Assembly: GCA_937944075.1 (NCBI GenBank)
Contig: CALDZZ010000187.1
Location: 1 to 30,007, forward strand
Direction: 5' to 3'
Length of the DNA: 30,007 nt
Source of the DNA: an uncultured Rhizobiaceae group bacterium
GTDB taxonomy: Bacteria; Pseudomonadota; Alphaproteobacteria; Rhizobiales; Rhizobiaceae
Shown here: in pieces, positions 16,148 through 25,735 of the stretch
How the letters are laid out: every line of letters begins with the position of its first letter
Numbering within the stretch: the stretch's first letter is position 1
Program-made: the position numbers and the translations under genes
Notes under the pieces: generated by a model
The model's database searches: none
What the model was told of the DNA's origin: nothing
Seen by the model: the letters and a program-made list of their open reading frames with translations, nothing else

Positions 16148-18487
16148 CTACGCTTTACTTGCCTCTTCCTTGGTCATGGGAAGTCTTAAGGATACGATGG
16201 TTCCTTTTCCCTGTTCAGAACGAATTTTCATTGCGCCGCCATGCATCTCGGTAAGGGATCTCGATATGGCCAAGCCCAGCCCTGAACCTTTGTGGCTTTT
16301 CGTAAACTGGTTTTGAACCTGTTCAAAGGGTTTGCCCAATTTTCTCAAATCCTGTTTGGAAATTCCGATGCCATCATCTTCAAGAGTGATTGTCACACAG
16401 TTTTCTCTTTTGCGCGCCCGTATCTGAATGCGACCGCCATCGTTGGAAAATTTGACCGCATTCGACAAGAGATTTATCAAAATCTGCTTTATGGCGCGTC
16501 TGTCAGCTTCCAGCATGATTTTTGAAGAAACACTGTCTTCGATCTGCAGGTTGCGTTCTTGAGACTGGTGGGAAACAATCCGCATGGTTTCTTCAATCAT
16601 TTCATTGAGATTAAAGCATTCATAATCCAGCTCCAGGCGACCGGCCTCGATCTTTGACATGTCCAGGACATCATTGATCATGCCCAGAAGGTAACTTCCG
16701 CTTTCATAGATATCGCGAGCATATTCTTCATACTTAGCTGATCCCAATGGACCAAACATACCTTCATTCATGATCTCCGAGAAACCGATAATCGCATTCA
16801 GCGGTGTTCTCAGTTCGTGTGAAATATTGGCAAGGAACTCGGACTTTGTACGGTTGGCAGATTCTGCACGGCGGGTTTCTGTGGCATATTTTTGTGCCAT
16901 TTCCGCCAGTTTCTGTTTTTGCTCTTCCAGGGTAATTCGGGATTTTTCCAAATCTGAAACGGTTGCCATCAATCGTTTTTCAGATTCAACAAGCTTCGTT
17001 TCATGCAGCTTGATAGGCGTAATGTCTGTGCCAACAGAGACAAAACCGCCATCCTTCGTATGTCGCTCGTTGATTTGCAGCCAACGCCCATCATCCAGTT
17101 GCACTTCCAGAGTGCGTGTGTTTTCATCCTCGTTGAGGCTTCTCACCTTTTCCGTGCTTACGTTTGGCGGGTTTGCATGTTTCATGACAGCAGAATAGGG
17201 CATGCCGGCTGTAAGCCAGGTCGGATCAAGCTGGTGCAGTTGCTGATATTTTGAGTTGCACATCACAAGACGCTTGTGTTCATCCCAAAGCACAAATGCC
17301 TCTGGCAGGTTTTCGATCGCATCATGAAGGCGCATGTCTTTTTGATAGCTTGCCTTTTCCAGCTTTCGCTGTTCAGTGATGTCTTCAGCAATACCCACAA
17401 GACGAGGGCGTGAGCCATCCATGCCTGACAATTCAACCTTGAGCCTAATCCAGCACCATTCATCATGATGATTTTTCATGCGGAAGATTTGTTCAACATG
17501 CGTGAGGTTTTGTTCAAGAACCCTGCAGGCAAGGGCGTAAAGATCAAGATCTTCATCATTGACCAGTTTGGAGACTTCAGCAAAGCTGATAATCTGGTCT
17601 CTTGGCTTCATGCCGAGCAGTTCGAACATTGATTTGGACCAGTAAAACTGCCCGCGCGAAAGATCCCAGTCCCAAAGGCCGCATCCTCCGCGCATCAAGG
17701 CAGTATCAAAGCGGTTTTGAACTTCCACATAAATCTTGTCAGCTTCACGTGCGCGTGCACTTTGAGCAAAATATGCATAGAGCACAATCAGCAAAATTGA
17801 GGATGTTCCGACAAATAGCGTTACATTAAGTGAAGCATTCTGTTTCCAGTTGCTGAAGATAAAACTCTCAGGCTGGATAAGTGTAATGCCGCCATAAGGA
17901 TTTTTCAAAAGCCTGTGAACACCGATTGCGGGCTTGCCATCTGCGGTGTTGATGGTTCTGGCTTCAGCCCGTTCGCCAAAAGTGGTCAAAAGCAAAACGT
18001 CACCCAATACTGCATCCAGCTGTTTGCCATGAAGTTCTGGCATATAGGGAACACTGGCAACAATCTCCCCAAGGCGTGATGTCAGATAGATGCTGCGACC
18101 GTTGGAACGATATTTGGCAGGTATCGTATCAGAAAGCGTATTCTGTACTTTGGAAATTGAATATGAATTGTCTTGTTCGGCGGGGAGCACGTCAAGTTTC
18201 TGCTCAATCAGTTCGGCTATAAAATGCATTTCGGTATTTGTCTGGCTACGAATAATATCTGCCTGTGACTGAAGGGAAATCCATCTTGAGATGCCGGCTA
18301 TCGCCAGGAACAGAACGATTAAAGCCGGCACAAGCCGGCGTAAAAAAGTTTCAGATTTTATAAGATTTTCATAAGCCGGATGGCTCAATTGTCGGGCGTA
18401 GCCCGCAACAACAGTTGCAGAGCCATTACCCTTCAATCGCAACAGACCCTTACGGTGTCGCAGATTATGCGCCTCCGCCTGAGACAT
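16148..18487 (-). CDS. PAS-domain sensor histidine kinase, PleC/DivJ/PdhS/CbrA type
   Basis: This is a 779-residue kinase with TM1 at about residues 52-71, an extracytoplasmic sensor at 75-218, TM2 at about 222-242, PAS1 at 259-375 (GGCGLWDWDLSRGQFYW), PAS2 at 385-495, a coiled coil at 497-545, HisKA with HELRTPLNAIIGFSEIM (phospho-His557) and an HATPase domain to the end. The MFGPLG and DVLDMSKIEAGR stretches are typical of alphaproteobacterial kinases acting on DivK/PleD-type single-domain regulators. There is no receiver domain and no adjacent regulator, which fits that group. The exact orthologue (CbrA is one candidate) is not resolved. An upstream in-frame ATG exists at 18502, but GAGGAGG six bases before 18487 decides the start. 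Confidence 0.83.
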   Translation of the reverse strand: MSQAEAHNLRHRKGLLRLKGNGSATVVAGYARQLSHPAYENLIKSETFLRRLVPALIVLFLAIAGISRWISLQSQADIIRSQTNTEMHFIAELIEQKLDVLPAEQDNSYSISKVQNTLSDTIPAKYRSNGRSIYLTSRLGEIVASVPYMPELHGKQLDAVLGDVLLLTTFGERAEARTINTADGKPAIGVHRLLKNPYGGITLIQPESFIFSNWKQNASLNVTLFVGTSSILLIVLYAYFAQSARAREADKIYVEVQNRFDTALMRGGCGLWDWDLSRGQFYWSKSMFELLGMKPRDQIISFAEVSKLVNDEDLDLYALACRVLEQNLTHVEQIFRMKNHHDEWCWIRLKVELSGMDGSRPRLVGIAEDITEQRKLEKASYQKDMRLHDAIENLPEAFVLWDEHKRLVMCNSKYQQLHQLDPTWLTAGMPYSAVMKHANPPNVSTEKVRSLNEDENTRTLEVQLDDGRWLQINERHTKDGGFVSVGTDITPIKLHETKLVESEKRLMATVSDLEKSRITLEEQKQKLAEMAQKYATETRRAESANRTKSEFLANISHELRTPLNAIIGFSEIMNEGMFGPLGSAKYEEYARDIYESGSYLLGMINDVLDMSKIEAGRLELDYECFNLNEMIEETMRIVSHQSQERNLQIEDSVSSKIMLEADRRAIKQILINLLSNAVKFSNDGGRIQIRARKRENCVTITLEDDGIGISKQDLRKLGKPFEQVQNQFTKSHKGSGLGLAISRSLTEMHGGAMKIRSEQGKGTIVSLRLPMTKEEASKA

Positions 18488-18493
18488 TGCTGG

Positions 18494-18500
18494 CCTCCTC
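18494..18500 (-). promoter_or_regulatory. Ribosome binding site deciding the PAS kinase start
   Basis: GAGGAGG on the minus strand lies six bases before the ATG at 18487. It overlaps the alternative upstream ATG (18502), which is therefore unlikely to be the start. Confidence 0.65.
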
Positions 18501-18615
18501 ATTTATTCTGTATGTTCACCAACCGCCGCGTTGCCGAATCACCCCTACAATGAATCATCGGGAATCACCTTGTCCAGTCCTGGAAGGGCTTTTCTGGCTA
18601 TTTGATGCAAAAAAG

Positions 18616-21297
18616 TTATTTTGCGAGCATTCTACCAAGAATGTCAGAGGTGTCCCGGGATAGATTTCCAGAAGCTTCAATCTTCTTTAATGCAGATAAA
18701 CACAGTTTTCTGCGCCCGGGCTCAAGCGCACGATAGGACTTGAACGCCGTCAGCATTCTGGCTGTAACCTGAGGATTGATTTTATCAAGCTTGATGAGTG
18801 CATCTGCCACAAGTTCATATCCCTTTCCGTTGTCTGCGTTGAACACCGACTGGTTGCCCATGGCAAAAACACCAAGCAGGGATCTGAAACGATTTGGGTT
18901 ATGGAAGGTGAACATTTCATGTTTCATCAACTTGCGGACATCTGTGAGCGTGCGCTTGGCCGGTCTGGATGCTTGAACCGAAAACCATTTGTCCAAAACT
19001 ATGTGGTTGTCCTTGTATCGCGTGAAAAATCTCTCCAAAGCCTTTTCCCGAACCTTCTGATCAGGATGGTGATGTACCAGCGTCATGAGTGCATTGATGC
19101 GGTCTGTCATGTTGTTGGATTTCTCATAGATCCTGGAGATGTCTTTTAAAGCGCTGCCTGACTTTGAAATAACTGCGTATCGCATAATCAGGTTTGAGAG
19201 GCTTCGCTTTCCGGCCTCTTCGGCAGATGAATTGAACACAGTTGCGCCCTGCAACGATTGCATGAGTTTTTTGCGCTCAGGTTCAAAAGTCTTGCCCAGC
19301 GCCTTGGTCAATGTCATCAGCGCCGTATGGATTGCTTCAGGGTTAATGTTTTTGCCAATAAGCTGCGCCAGATCGCCTTCACTTGGTAGTGATAAAACAG
19401 TAGCCCTGAAAGCAGGTTCGAGTTTTTCGTTCGTCAGGATATCTCTTGATATCTCCAGAAATTTTGCGTCAATCTGTATTGTATTGCCGGACTTGATGGC
19501 TTTAATGGCAGCAATCAGAATTTTGCTGGCATAGTTTTGATACGCCTGCCATCGACTGAACGTGTCACGATCATTGGCTGCAAGAAATGCCATGTCGGCA
19601 GGGGATTGGCGATAATCGATATTGACGGGAGCAGTGAAACCACGGTTCAGGCTGAGAACGGGTCTTTCTGTTATGCCATGAAACTCAATCTTGTGTTTGC
19701 GCTTTGTAATGTGAAGCACATCACCTATTATTTCCGCACCTGCAGTCTTTGTAGGCTGGAGGTCCTCACCATCAGGCCCCATCAGGCCAAAGCGTTGGGG
19801 AATATGCGCCGGCTTCTTGTGCATTTGTCCCGGGGTTGAAGGCGTATGTTGCTCAACTTCCATGGTAAAAATTTGCTGTTTTTTATTGTAGCTTGTTGAA
19901 ACGCTCAATAGCGGCGTACCCGCCTGGGAATACCAAAGCGCAAAATGTGAAAGATCAATTTTTGCAGCTTTCTCAAAGCAGGCCAAAAACTGCTCTATCG
20001 TTGCGGCATCGCCATCATGGCGCTTGAAATAGATTGCCATTCCTTTTTTGAAATTCTTTTCCCCGATGATAACTTCCAGCATCCGGATCAGCTCTGCACC
20101 CTTTTGATAGATTGTGGCTGTATAAAAGTTGTTGATCTCCTTGTAAGTCTCAGGTCGTACATTATGCGCCAGTGGGCCTGCATCTTCGGGAAACTGTGCG
20201 GATTTAAGGCCACGTACATCCTGAATGCGTTTGACTGCTCGCGAACGTGCATCTGATGAAAACTCCTGGTCACGATAAACAGTGAGGCCTTCCTTCAAGC
20301 AAAGTTGGAACCAGTCACGACATGTAATGCGGTTACCGGTCCAGTTATGGAAATATTCATGGGCAATGATACCCTCTATATTGGCAAAGTCTGTGTCAGT
20401 TGCAGTGTCGAAATCACCCAGCACATATTTATCATTGAATATGTTCAGTCCCTTGTTTTCCATAGCTCCCATGTTGAAGTCCGAGACTGCAACTATATTG
20501 AAAACATCAAGGTCATATTCACACCCGAAAACCTCTTCATCCCATTTCATGGAACGTATCAGAGCATCCATGGCGTATTGGGCGTTGTCCTCCTTGCCCT
20601 TTTCCACGTAAATGCCCAGTTTAACCTTTCGACCTGACATGGTTTTGAACGGTTTGTGGATAGAACCCAAGTCCCCACCTACCACTGCGAAGAGATAGGC
20701 CGGTTTTGGGTGCGGGTCATGCCAAACGGCAAAATGCCTTCCTTTGCCAGAAGTGCCTTTTTTGACTGGGTTGCCATTGCCCAACAAGATTGGCGATTCT
20801 GACTTGTCTGCCTCGATGCGCGTTGTAAAAACAGCCAATATGTCTGGTCTGTCAAGGAAATAGGTAATACGGCGGAAACCCTCGGCCTCACACTGCGTGC
20901 AATAGTTACCACCAGAGCGATACAGCCCCATCAGTTTGGTATTTTCTGTGGGATTTATTTCGGTTTCTATTTGAACTTCGAACTTCGAGGTTTTCGGCAG
21001 ATTTGTCAGCGTTAAACTGTCTTCACTTACCTTGTAGTCTGCCTTAGGCAAAGGTTTGCCGTTAATTGAAACCGAGTTCAGCTTCAGTTCATCTCCATCC
21101 AGTACAAGGGGTGTAGTAGCACTCACGTTTTTTTGACGAACGACTGTCATAGTTGATTTAACAATCGTCTGCGTTGGGTGCAGTGAAATATCGAGATCGA
21201 CAGTATGAATCTTAAACTCGGAAACCCTGTAATTTTTAAGTCTGATAGTCTGGCCTTGTGTGGTTCGCATCCGAGCTCTCGCTTGTTCTGATTTCAT
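18616..21297 (-). CDS. pepN: Aminopeptidase N (M1 family, alanyl aminopeptidase)
   Basis: This is an 893-residue zinc metallopeptidase, close to the usual proteobacterial PepN length. The exopeptidase motif GAMEN is at residues 277-281, the zinc ligands are HEYFH (His313, His317) and Glu336, with catalytic Glu314. N-terminal beta-sandwich and C-terminal helical domains are present. It releases N-terminal residues from peptides in the cytoplasm; no signal peptide is seen. The stop is 128 bases upstream of the PAS kinase start on the same strand, so the two may be partly cotranscribed. It is divergent from pgi across 69 bases. ATG 21297 has no good ribosome site; an ATG 27 bases further in is an alternative. 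Confidence 0.94.
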   Translation of the reverse strand: MKSEQARARMRTTQGQTIRLKNYRVSEFKIHTVDLDISLHPTQTIVKSTMTVVRQKNVSATTPLVLDGDELKLNSVSINGKPLPKADYKVSEDSLTLTNLPKTSKFEVQIETEINPTENTKLMGLYRSGGNYCTQCEAEGFRRITYFLDRPDILAVFTTRIEADKSESPILLGNGNPVKKGTSGKGRHFAVWHDPHPKPAYLFAVVGGDLGSIHKPFKTMSGRKVKLGIYVEKGKEDNAQYAMDALIRSMKWDEEVFGCEYDLDVFNIVAVSDFNMGAMENKGLNIFNDKYVLGDFDTATDTDFANIEGIIAHEYFHNWTGNRITCRDWFQLCLKEGLTVYRDQEFSSDARSRAVKRIQDVRGLKSAQFPEDAGPLAHNVRPETYKEINNFYTATIYQKGAELIRMLEVIIGEKNFKKGMAIYFKRHDGDAATIEQFLACFEKAAKIDLSHFALWYSQAGTPLLSVSTSYNKKQQIFTMEVEQHTPSTPGQMHKKPAHIPQRFGLMGPDGEDLQPTKTAGAEIIGDVLHITKRKHKIEFHGITERPVLSLNRGFTAPVNIDYRQSPADMAFLAANDRDTFSRWQAYQNYASKILIAAIKAIKSGNTIQIDAKFLEISRDILTNEKLEPAFRATVLSLPSEGDLAQLIGKNINPEAIHTALMTLTKALGKTFEPERKKLMQSLQGATVFNSSAEEAGKRSLSNLIMRYAVISKSGSALKDISRIYEKSNNMTDRINALMTLVHHHPDQKVREKALERFFTRYKDNHIVLDKWFSVQASRPAKRTLTDVRKLMKHEMFTFHNPNRFRSLLGVFAMGNQSVFNADNGKGYELVADALIKLDKINPQVTARMLTAFKSYRALEPGRRKLCLSALKKIEASGNLSRDTSDILGRMLAK

Positions 21298-21366
21298 TAA
21301 TGTAAATCTGGTTTAATCCAATTCTGTAAAATTTTAAATTGCTAACTATCAAATACTTGTAATCCA

Positions 21367-22953
21367 ATGACCAATCTTGCGCTAAATCAATATAGGGACA
21401 GGCTTAATGCTGAAAAGCAAAGGCTCTCCCATACCCATATGTGCGATATGTTTGAAAGCGATCCTGATCGCTTTAACAATATGTCTATTGAAAACGATGG
21501 TGTAATTTTTGATTACTCAAAAAATCGCCTGGATGCGCAGTCTCTTTCCGTTTTGGCTGAAATGGCAAAAGCCGGCGGGCTGGCTGAAATGCGTTCTGCA
21601 ATGTTTGCAGGTGACAAGATTAACACCACTGAAAACCGTGCAGTGCTTCATACGGCGTTGCGCAATCCATCAGAAAAGCCGATCATGGTCGATGGCAAGG
21701 ATATCATGCAGGATATTCACGCGGAACTATCCAGGATGGCAAAGTTTGCGTCCTCAGTTCGTGATGGCAGCTATCTTGTTTCAGGTGGCAAGGTGACCGA
21801 CGTTGTCAATATTGGTATTGGTGGTTCTGATCTGGGCCCTCGCATGGCAACCCAATCCTTGAGAGAGTTCAATGACGGCCCCAAACTGCATTTTGTTGCA
21901 AACTCGGATGCTACCGACCTTGACGATATCGTGGAAAGACTTGACCCGAAAACGACCCTTTTCATCGTTGCGTCAAAATCGTTTACGACAGCGGAAACCA
22001 TGCTGAACGCAGCCAATGCAAAACAGTGGGTGGAAGAATCCCTTGGGGATGAGGCCGGCAGACATTTCTGTGCCTTGTCTACAAATCTTGAAGCAACACA
22101 AGCATTTGGCATTGAGAATGAACGAACTTTCGGATTTTGGGACTGGGTAGGCGGACGCTATTCAATCTGGTCTGCAATCGGGTTGTCACTGATGATATCC
22201 ATTGGACCTGAAAGGTTTCGAGAATTTTTAAATGGTGCGCATTCGGCTGACCAGCATTTCATGAATGCCCCTTTTGAAAAGAATATTCCCATCGTTATGG
22301 GTTTGATTGGCATTTGGTATCGAAATGTCTGGGGGTTTCCGGTTCAGGCCGTAATGCCATATGACAGTCGAATGTCACGCTTTCCTGCCTGGCTGCAGCA
22401 GTTGGACATGGAATCCAATGGCAAGTCTGTTTTGAAATCCGGTGAACAAACAGAGCTGGATACAGGGCCAATCATCTTCGGTGAAGTTGGAACGAATGGC
22501 CAGCATGCTTTTTATCAACTCCTTCATCAGGGAACGACAATCATTCCGTGTGATTTCCTGATTGCCGCAACCGGGTACGGGCGTCAGAGAAACAGAGATG
22601 TTTTGTTGTCCAATTGTTTTGCGCAGTCAGAAGCCTTGATGGATGGCCGCACGCTGGAACAGGCTGATAATAATCCGCACCGCGTTTTTGAAGGCAATCG
22701 TCCGAGCAATACATTCTTGTTCAAACGCGTGACACCCCATTCACTCGGAATGTTAATGGCCTTCTATGAACACAAGGTGTTTGTGCAAGGGGTTTTGTGG
22801 GGCATCAACTCGTTTGACCAGTGGGGTGTTGAGTTGGGCAAGGAACTCTTGCCTACAATTGAACCCATGCTGGATGTAAACAGCAAGGCAATTGCAACAA
22901 ACGGGTCAACCAAAGGCCTGTTAAAAGCACTGCATCAATTTAAACAGTCTTGA
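21367..22953 (+). CDS. pgi: Glucose-6-phosphate isomerase
   Basis: This is a 528-residue protein with both family signatures: DWVGGRYSIWSAIG (about residues 257-270) and GVLWGINSFDQWGVELGK (about 475-492). The phosphosugar-binding segment is IGIGGSDLGP near 150. It interconverts glucose-6-phosphate and fructose-6-phosphate in the cytoplasm. It is divergent from pepN and converges on the uracil-DNA glycosylase gene with only nine bases between stops. No clear promoter or Shine-Dalgarno sequence is visible in the short AT-rich gap before ATG 21367. Confidence 0.96.
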   Translation: MTNLALNQYRDRLNAEKQRLSHTHMCDMFESDPDRFNNMSIENDGVIFDYSKNRLDAQSLSVLAEMAKAGGLAEMRSAMFAGDKINTTENRAVLHTALRNPSEKPIMVDGKDIMQDIHAELSRMAKFASSVRDGSYLVSGGKVTDVVNIGIGGSDLGPRMATQSLREFNDGPKLHFVANSDATDLDDIVERLDPKTTLFIVASKSFTTAETMLNAANAKQWVEESLGDEAGRHFCALSTNLEATQAFGIENERTFGFWDWVGGRYSIWSAIGLSLMISIGPERFREFLNGAHSADQHFMNAPFEKNIPIVMGLIGIWYRNVWGFPVQAVMPYDSRMSRFPAWLQQLDMESNGKSVLKSGEQTELDTGPIIFGEVGTNGQHAFYQLLHQGTTIIPCDFLIAATGYGRQRNRDVLLSNCFAQSEALMDGRTLEQADNNPHRVFEGNRPSNTFLFKRVTPHSLGMLMAFYEHKVFVQGVLWGINSFDQWGVELGKELLPTIEPMLDVNSKAIATNGSTKGLLKALHQFKQS

Positions 22954-22962
22954 TCAGGTTCA

Positions 22963-23799
22963 TCATCCATCCATTGTCTGTTTAAGGGAGAGTAAATCCT
23001 GCCAGGCAAGGCGTTTATGGCCTGGTTGTCTCAACAGATAAGCAGGATGCAGGGTTGGTAGCGCTTTGATGCTTGCATTATCCGTTTTGATTTCAGTCCA
23101 TTTGCCCCGAAGTTTCATGATGCCATCCTGTGTTTTCATGAGTGTTTTCGCAGCAGACCCACCCAACATCAAGATACAATCCGGTTTAACAAGTTCGATA
23201 TGTCGCTCAATGAACGGACGACAGATTTCCGTCTCCTGTGGCGTAGGCGTTCTGTTGCCGGGCGGGCGCCATGGAATGACGTTGGTGATATAGGCAAGAT
23301 CCCGATCAAGCTCGATCGCAGCAAGCATCTTGTCCAAGAGCTGTCCCGCACGCCCGACAAAAGGCAGGCCCTGAATATCCTCATCACGGCCAGGAGCCTC
23401 ACCAATCAGCATGAGTTTGGCTTGTGGATTACCATCGGCAAACACAAGCGATTTAGCAGTGCGTTTCAGATTGCATCCGTCAAACTCTGCCATGATGTCT
23501 TTAAGTTCATCCAGGGTTTCTGCTTTGGATGCCATGGCCTTTGCCGTCTCGATTGCAGCAGCATCAGGCAAGGTGGCTGGTTGTGCAGAAACAGCAGGCG
23601 AGACTGGTTGGCGTCGCTCATTGTTGTCTTTCTTGGCAAGTCTCTCGGAAGGTGAAGGGGTAGTAGGTGCATTGCGAGGCAAGGCTTTGGGACGTGGCGC
23701 AGGGGGTGTTTCTGAGAAGCGGTCAATCGGAGCGTCTTCAAGCAGAACGTCAACGCCAGCTTCAATATACCATTCCATGATTTCCCTGATGTTTTCCAT
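22963..23799 (-). CDS. Uracil-DNA glycosylase, family 4-like
   Basis: This is a 278-residue protein. Residues 1-100 are a poorly conserved, proline- and alanine-rich extension. The catalytic domain has motif GEAPG (residues 133-137), GLPFVGRAGQLLD, NVIPWRPPGNRTP and the second motif HPAYLLR (251-257), as in family 4 enzymes, which excise uracil from DNA. Candidate iron-sulfur ligands are Cys109, Cys193 and Cys208. The CxxC pair usual at the N-terminal site is reduced to one cysteine (EFDGC). It may be annotated as a phage-type DNA polymerase-related glycosylase in databases. ATG 23799 starts the frame; it is divergent from the ETF-QO gene. Confidence 0.88.
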   Translation of the reverse strand: MENIREIMEWYIEAGVDVLLEDAPIDRFSETPPAPRPKALPRNAPTTPSPSERLAKKDNNERRQPVSPAVSAQPATLPDAAAIETAKAMASKAETLDELKDIMAEFDGCNLKRTAKSLVFADGNPQAKLMLIGEAPGRDEDIQGLPFVGRAGQLLDKMLAAIELDRDLAYITNVIPWRPPGNRTPTPQETEICRPFIERHIELVKPDCILMLGGSAAKTLMKTQDGIMKLRGKWTEIKTDNASIKALPTLHPAYLLRQPGHKRLAWQDLLSLKQTMDG

Positions 23800-23861
23800 G
23801 GCGCAAGTTTAGCCTTGTCTTGCAGCCTTTGCCATAGTGAGATGGTGAAAACTGTCGTGGA

Positions 23862-23891
23862 TTCACAATCAAACTGCGTCAAAAATATTAT
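23862..23891 (+). promoter_or_regulatory. Predicted promoter of the ETF-QO gene
   Basis: TTCACA (23862-23867) and TATTAT (23886-23891), each one base off consensus, are spaced by 18 bases. They lie about 70 bases before the chosen start, in the divergent gap. Confidence 0.45.
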
Positions 23892-23959
23892 GGCCTTATC
23901 CATACATCATGATATGAATGGAAAAATGCTGAAAACAGCGAATGAATATGGAGAATATC

Positions 23960-25660
23960 ATGTCAGAAGAAACAGCTCTAGAACCGCGCGAAAGCATGGA
24001 ATTTGATGTTGTGATTGTAGGTGCTGGTCCGGCAGGTCTTTCAGCAGCAATCAAGTTAAAACAATTGAATGCAGACCTGAATGTTGTGGTGCTTGAAAAA
24101 GGCCCTGAAGTTGGTGCGCATATTCTTTCAGGTGCTGTAATCGATCCGATCGCGGTTGATCGCCTTATTCCTGACTGGAAAGATGAAAGTGACCATCCTT
24201 TCAAGGTTCCGGTTACAGATGATATCTTCAATTTTCTTACAGAAACCAGCAGTAAAAAACTGCCTGGTTTTGGCATGCCCAAGTTTATGCACAACCATGG
24301 CAATTACATTGTCTCGCTTGGCAATGTCTGCCGCTGGCTTGCAGAAAAGGCTGAAGCCTTGGGCGTTGAGGTCTATCCGGGCTTTGCAGCCGCAGAACTT
24401 GTTCATGATGACAAGGGCGCGGTCAAAGGTGTTGCAACTGGTGACATGGGTCTGCAAAAAGATGGAACCCCGGGGCCAATGCACGAACGCGGCATGGAAT
24501 TGCACGGCAAATATGTACTCTTTGGTGAAGGCGCGCGCGGCTCACTATCAAAAGAGCTTATTGCCAAATTTGATCTGGCAAAGGACTCAAGCCCGCCAAA
24601 GTTTGGCATTGGTTTCAAGGAACTCTGGGAAGTGGATCCTTCAAAGCACAAGGAAGGTCGCGTTGAACACTCTCTTGGCTGGCCGTTGAAAAGCGACCAG
24701 GATGGCGGTTCCTTCGTTTATCACATCGAGAACAATCAGGTTTATGTTGGCTATGTTGTGGCGCTTGGCTACAAGAACCCATATCTCTCACCGTTTGAAG
24801 AGTTTCAGCGCTTTAAAACGCACCCGTCCATCAAACCCTTGCTAGAAGGCGCAAAACGCATTTCATATGGGTCTCGAGCAATTACACAAGGCGGGTATCA
24901 GTCTGTGCCAAGACTATCATTCCCCGGTGGTGCGCTTCTTGGCTGTGCAGCAGGCTTCGTGAATGTGCCTCGTATCAAGGGCTCTCATAATGCCATGCTG
25001 TCGGGCATGCTTGCTGCTGAACATGTGGCGGAAGCGCTTGCTGCAGATCGCGCCAATGATGAACTCACAAGCTACGAGGAAGCCTGGCGTGAAAGTGATA
25101 TTGGCAAGGATTTGCATCCTGTCAGAAACGTCAAGCCGCTGGTCACCAAACACGGCTCAATCAAGGGTATGGTACTTTCCGGTATCGACATGTGGTGCAA
25201 TATTCTGCTCAAGTGGTCACCATTTGGAACCATGCAGCACGAAAAGGCAGACTATGAGGCGACTGAGCCTGCAAGTCAGCATGAACCAATCACATATCCA
25301 AAGCCGGATGGTAAAATCACGTTTGACCGTTCTTCTTCCGTATTCTTGTCCAACACCAATCACGCAGAAGTACAGCCCGTTCACCTGAAAGTTGCCGATC
25401 TGGATTTGCAAAAACAGTCTGAACTCATGAAGTTTGCTGGACCCTCAACAAGGTATTGCCCTGCAGCAGTTTATGAGTGGGTTGATGGCAATGGTGATGC
25501 GGTGCCGCTAGGCAAGGAAGCCGAAGCAACAGACGCCACTTTTGTTATCAACAATCAAAACTGTGTGCATTGTAAAACGTGTGATATCAAGGATCCGAAC
25601 CAGAATATTAACTGGACAGTGCCTCAAGGCGGTGAGGGGCCTGTTTACCCAAACATGTAA
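23960..25660 (+). CDS. Electron transfer flavoprotein-ubiquinone oxidoreductase
   Basis: This is a 566-residue flavoprotein. The FAD-binding motif GAGPAG is at residues 21-26, and the C-terminal ferredoxin-like domain has four cysteines for one 4Fe-4S cluster (Cys500, Cys535, Cys538, Cys541, in RYCPAAVYEW and NCVHCKTC). It passes electrons from reduced ETF, fed by acyl-CoA and other dehydrogenases, to ubiquinone at the inner membrane. No ETF genes adjoin it. Upstream ATGs at 23942 and 23948 are in frame, but GGAG at 23950-23953 is six bases before ATG 23960. A strong hairpin follows the gene. Confidence 0.95.
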   Translation: MSEETALEPRESMEFDVVIVGAGPAGLSAAIKLKQLNADLNVVVLEKGPEVGAHILSGAVIDPIAVDRLIPDWKDESDHPFKVPVTDDIFNFLTETSSKKLPGFGMPKFMHNHGNYIVSLGNVCRWLAEKAEALGVEVYPGFAAAELVHDDKGAVKGVATGDMGLQKDGTPGPMHERGMELHGKYVLFGEGARGSLSKELIAKFDLAKDSSPPKFGIGFKELWEVDPSKHKEGRVEHSLGWPLKSDQDGGSFVYHIENNQVYVGYVVALGYKNPYLSPFEEFQRFKTHPSIKPLLEGAKRISYGSRAITQGGYQSVPRLSFPGGALLGCAAGFVNVPRIKGSHNAMLSGMLAAEHVAEALAADRANDELTSYEEAWRESDIGKDLHPVRNVKPLVTKHGSIKGMVLSGIDMWCNILLKWSPFGTMQHEKADYEATEPASQHEPITYPKPDGKITFDRSSSVFLSNTNHAEVQPVHLKVADLDLQKQSELMKFAGPSTRYCPAAVYEWVDGNGDAVPLGKEAEATDATFVINNQNCVHCKTCDIKDPNQNINWTVPQGGEGPVYPNM

Positions 25661-25681
25661 CCATTCAGCGTTCCATAACTT

Positions 25682-25717
25682 AAAAGGGTCGAAAGCAAGT
25701 CAGCTTTCGACCCTTTT
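25682..25717. terminator. Bidirectional terminator between ETF-QO and CBS genes
   Basis: AAAAGGGTCGAAAGC and GCTTTCGACCCTTTT form a perfect 15-bp stem around AAGTCA. Because both ends are A/T tracts, the structure serves the ETF-QO gene on the plus strand and the convergent CBS gene on the minus strand. Confidence 0.88.
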
Positions 25718-25735
25718 GCTTGTTTGGGAGTTATC

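Noticed and set aside
16770..17198. 142-residue plus-strand reading frame inside the PAS kinase
   Set aside because: Serine-rich composition is what the complement of this gene yields; no ribosome site and no family resemblance.
18296..18345. Three GCCGGC copies close together, possible repeat element
   Set aside because: They lie in the coding sequence of the first membrane segment of the kinase and are explained by Ala/Gly codons; there is no repeat beyond six bases.
22940..23000. TTAAACAG and CTGTTTAA flanking the pgi/glycosylase junction as a terminator
   Set aside because: The arms are about 30 bases apart and lie partly in both coding regions, with no T-run, so a stable terminator is unlikely.
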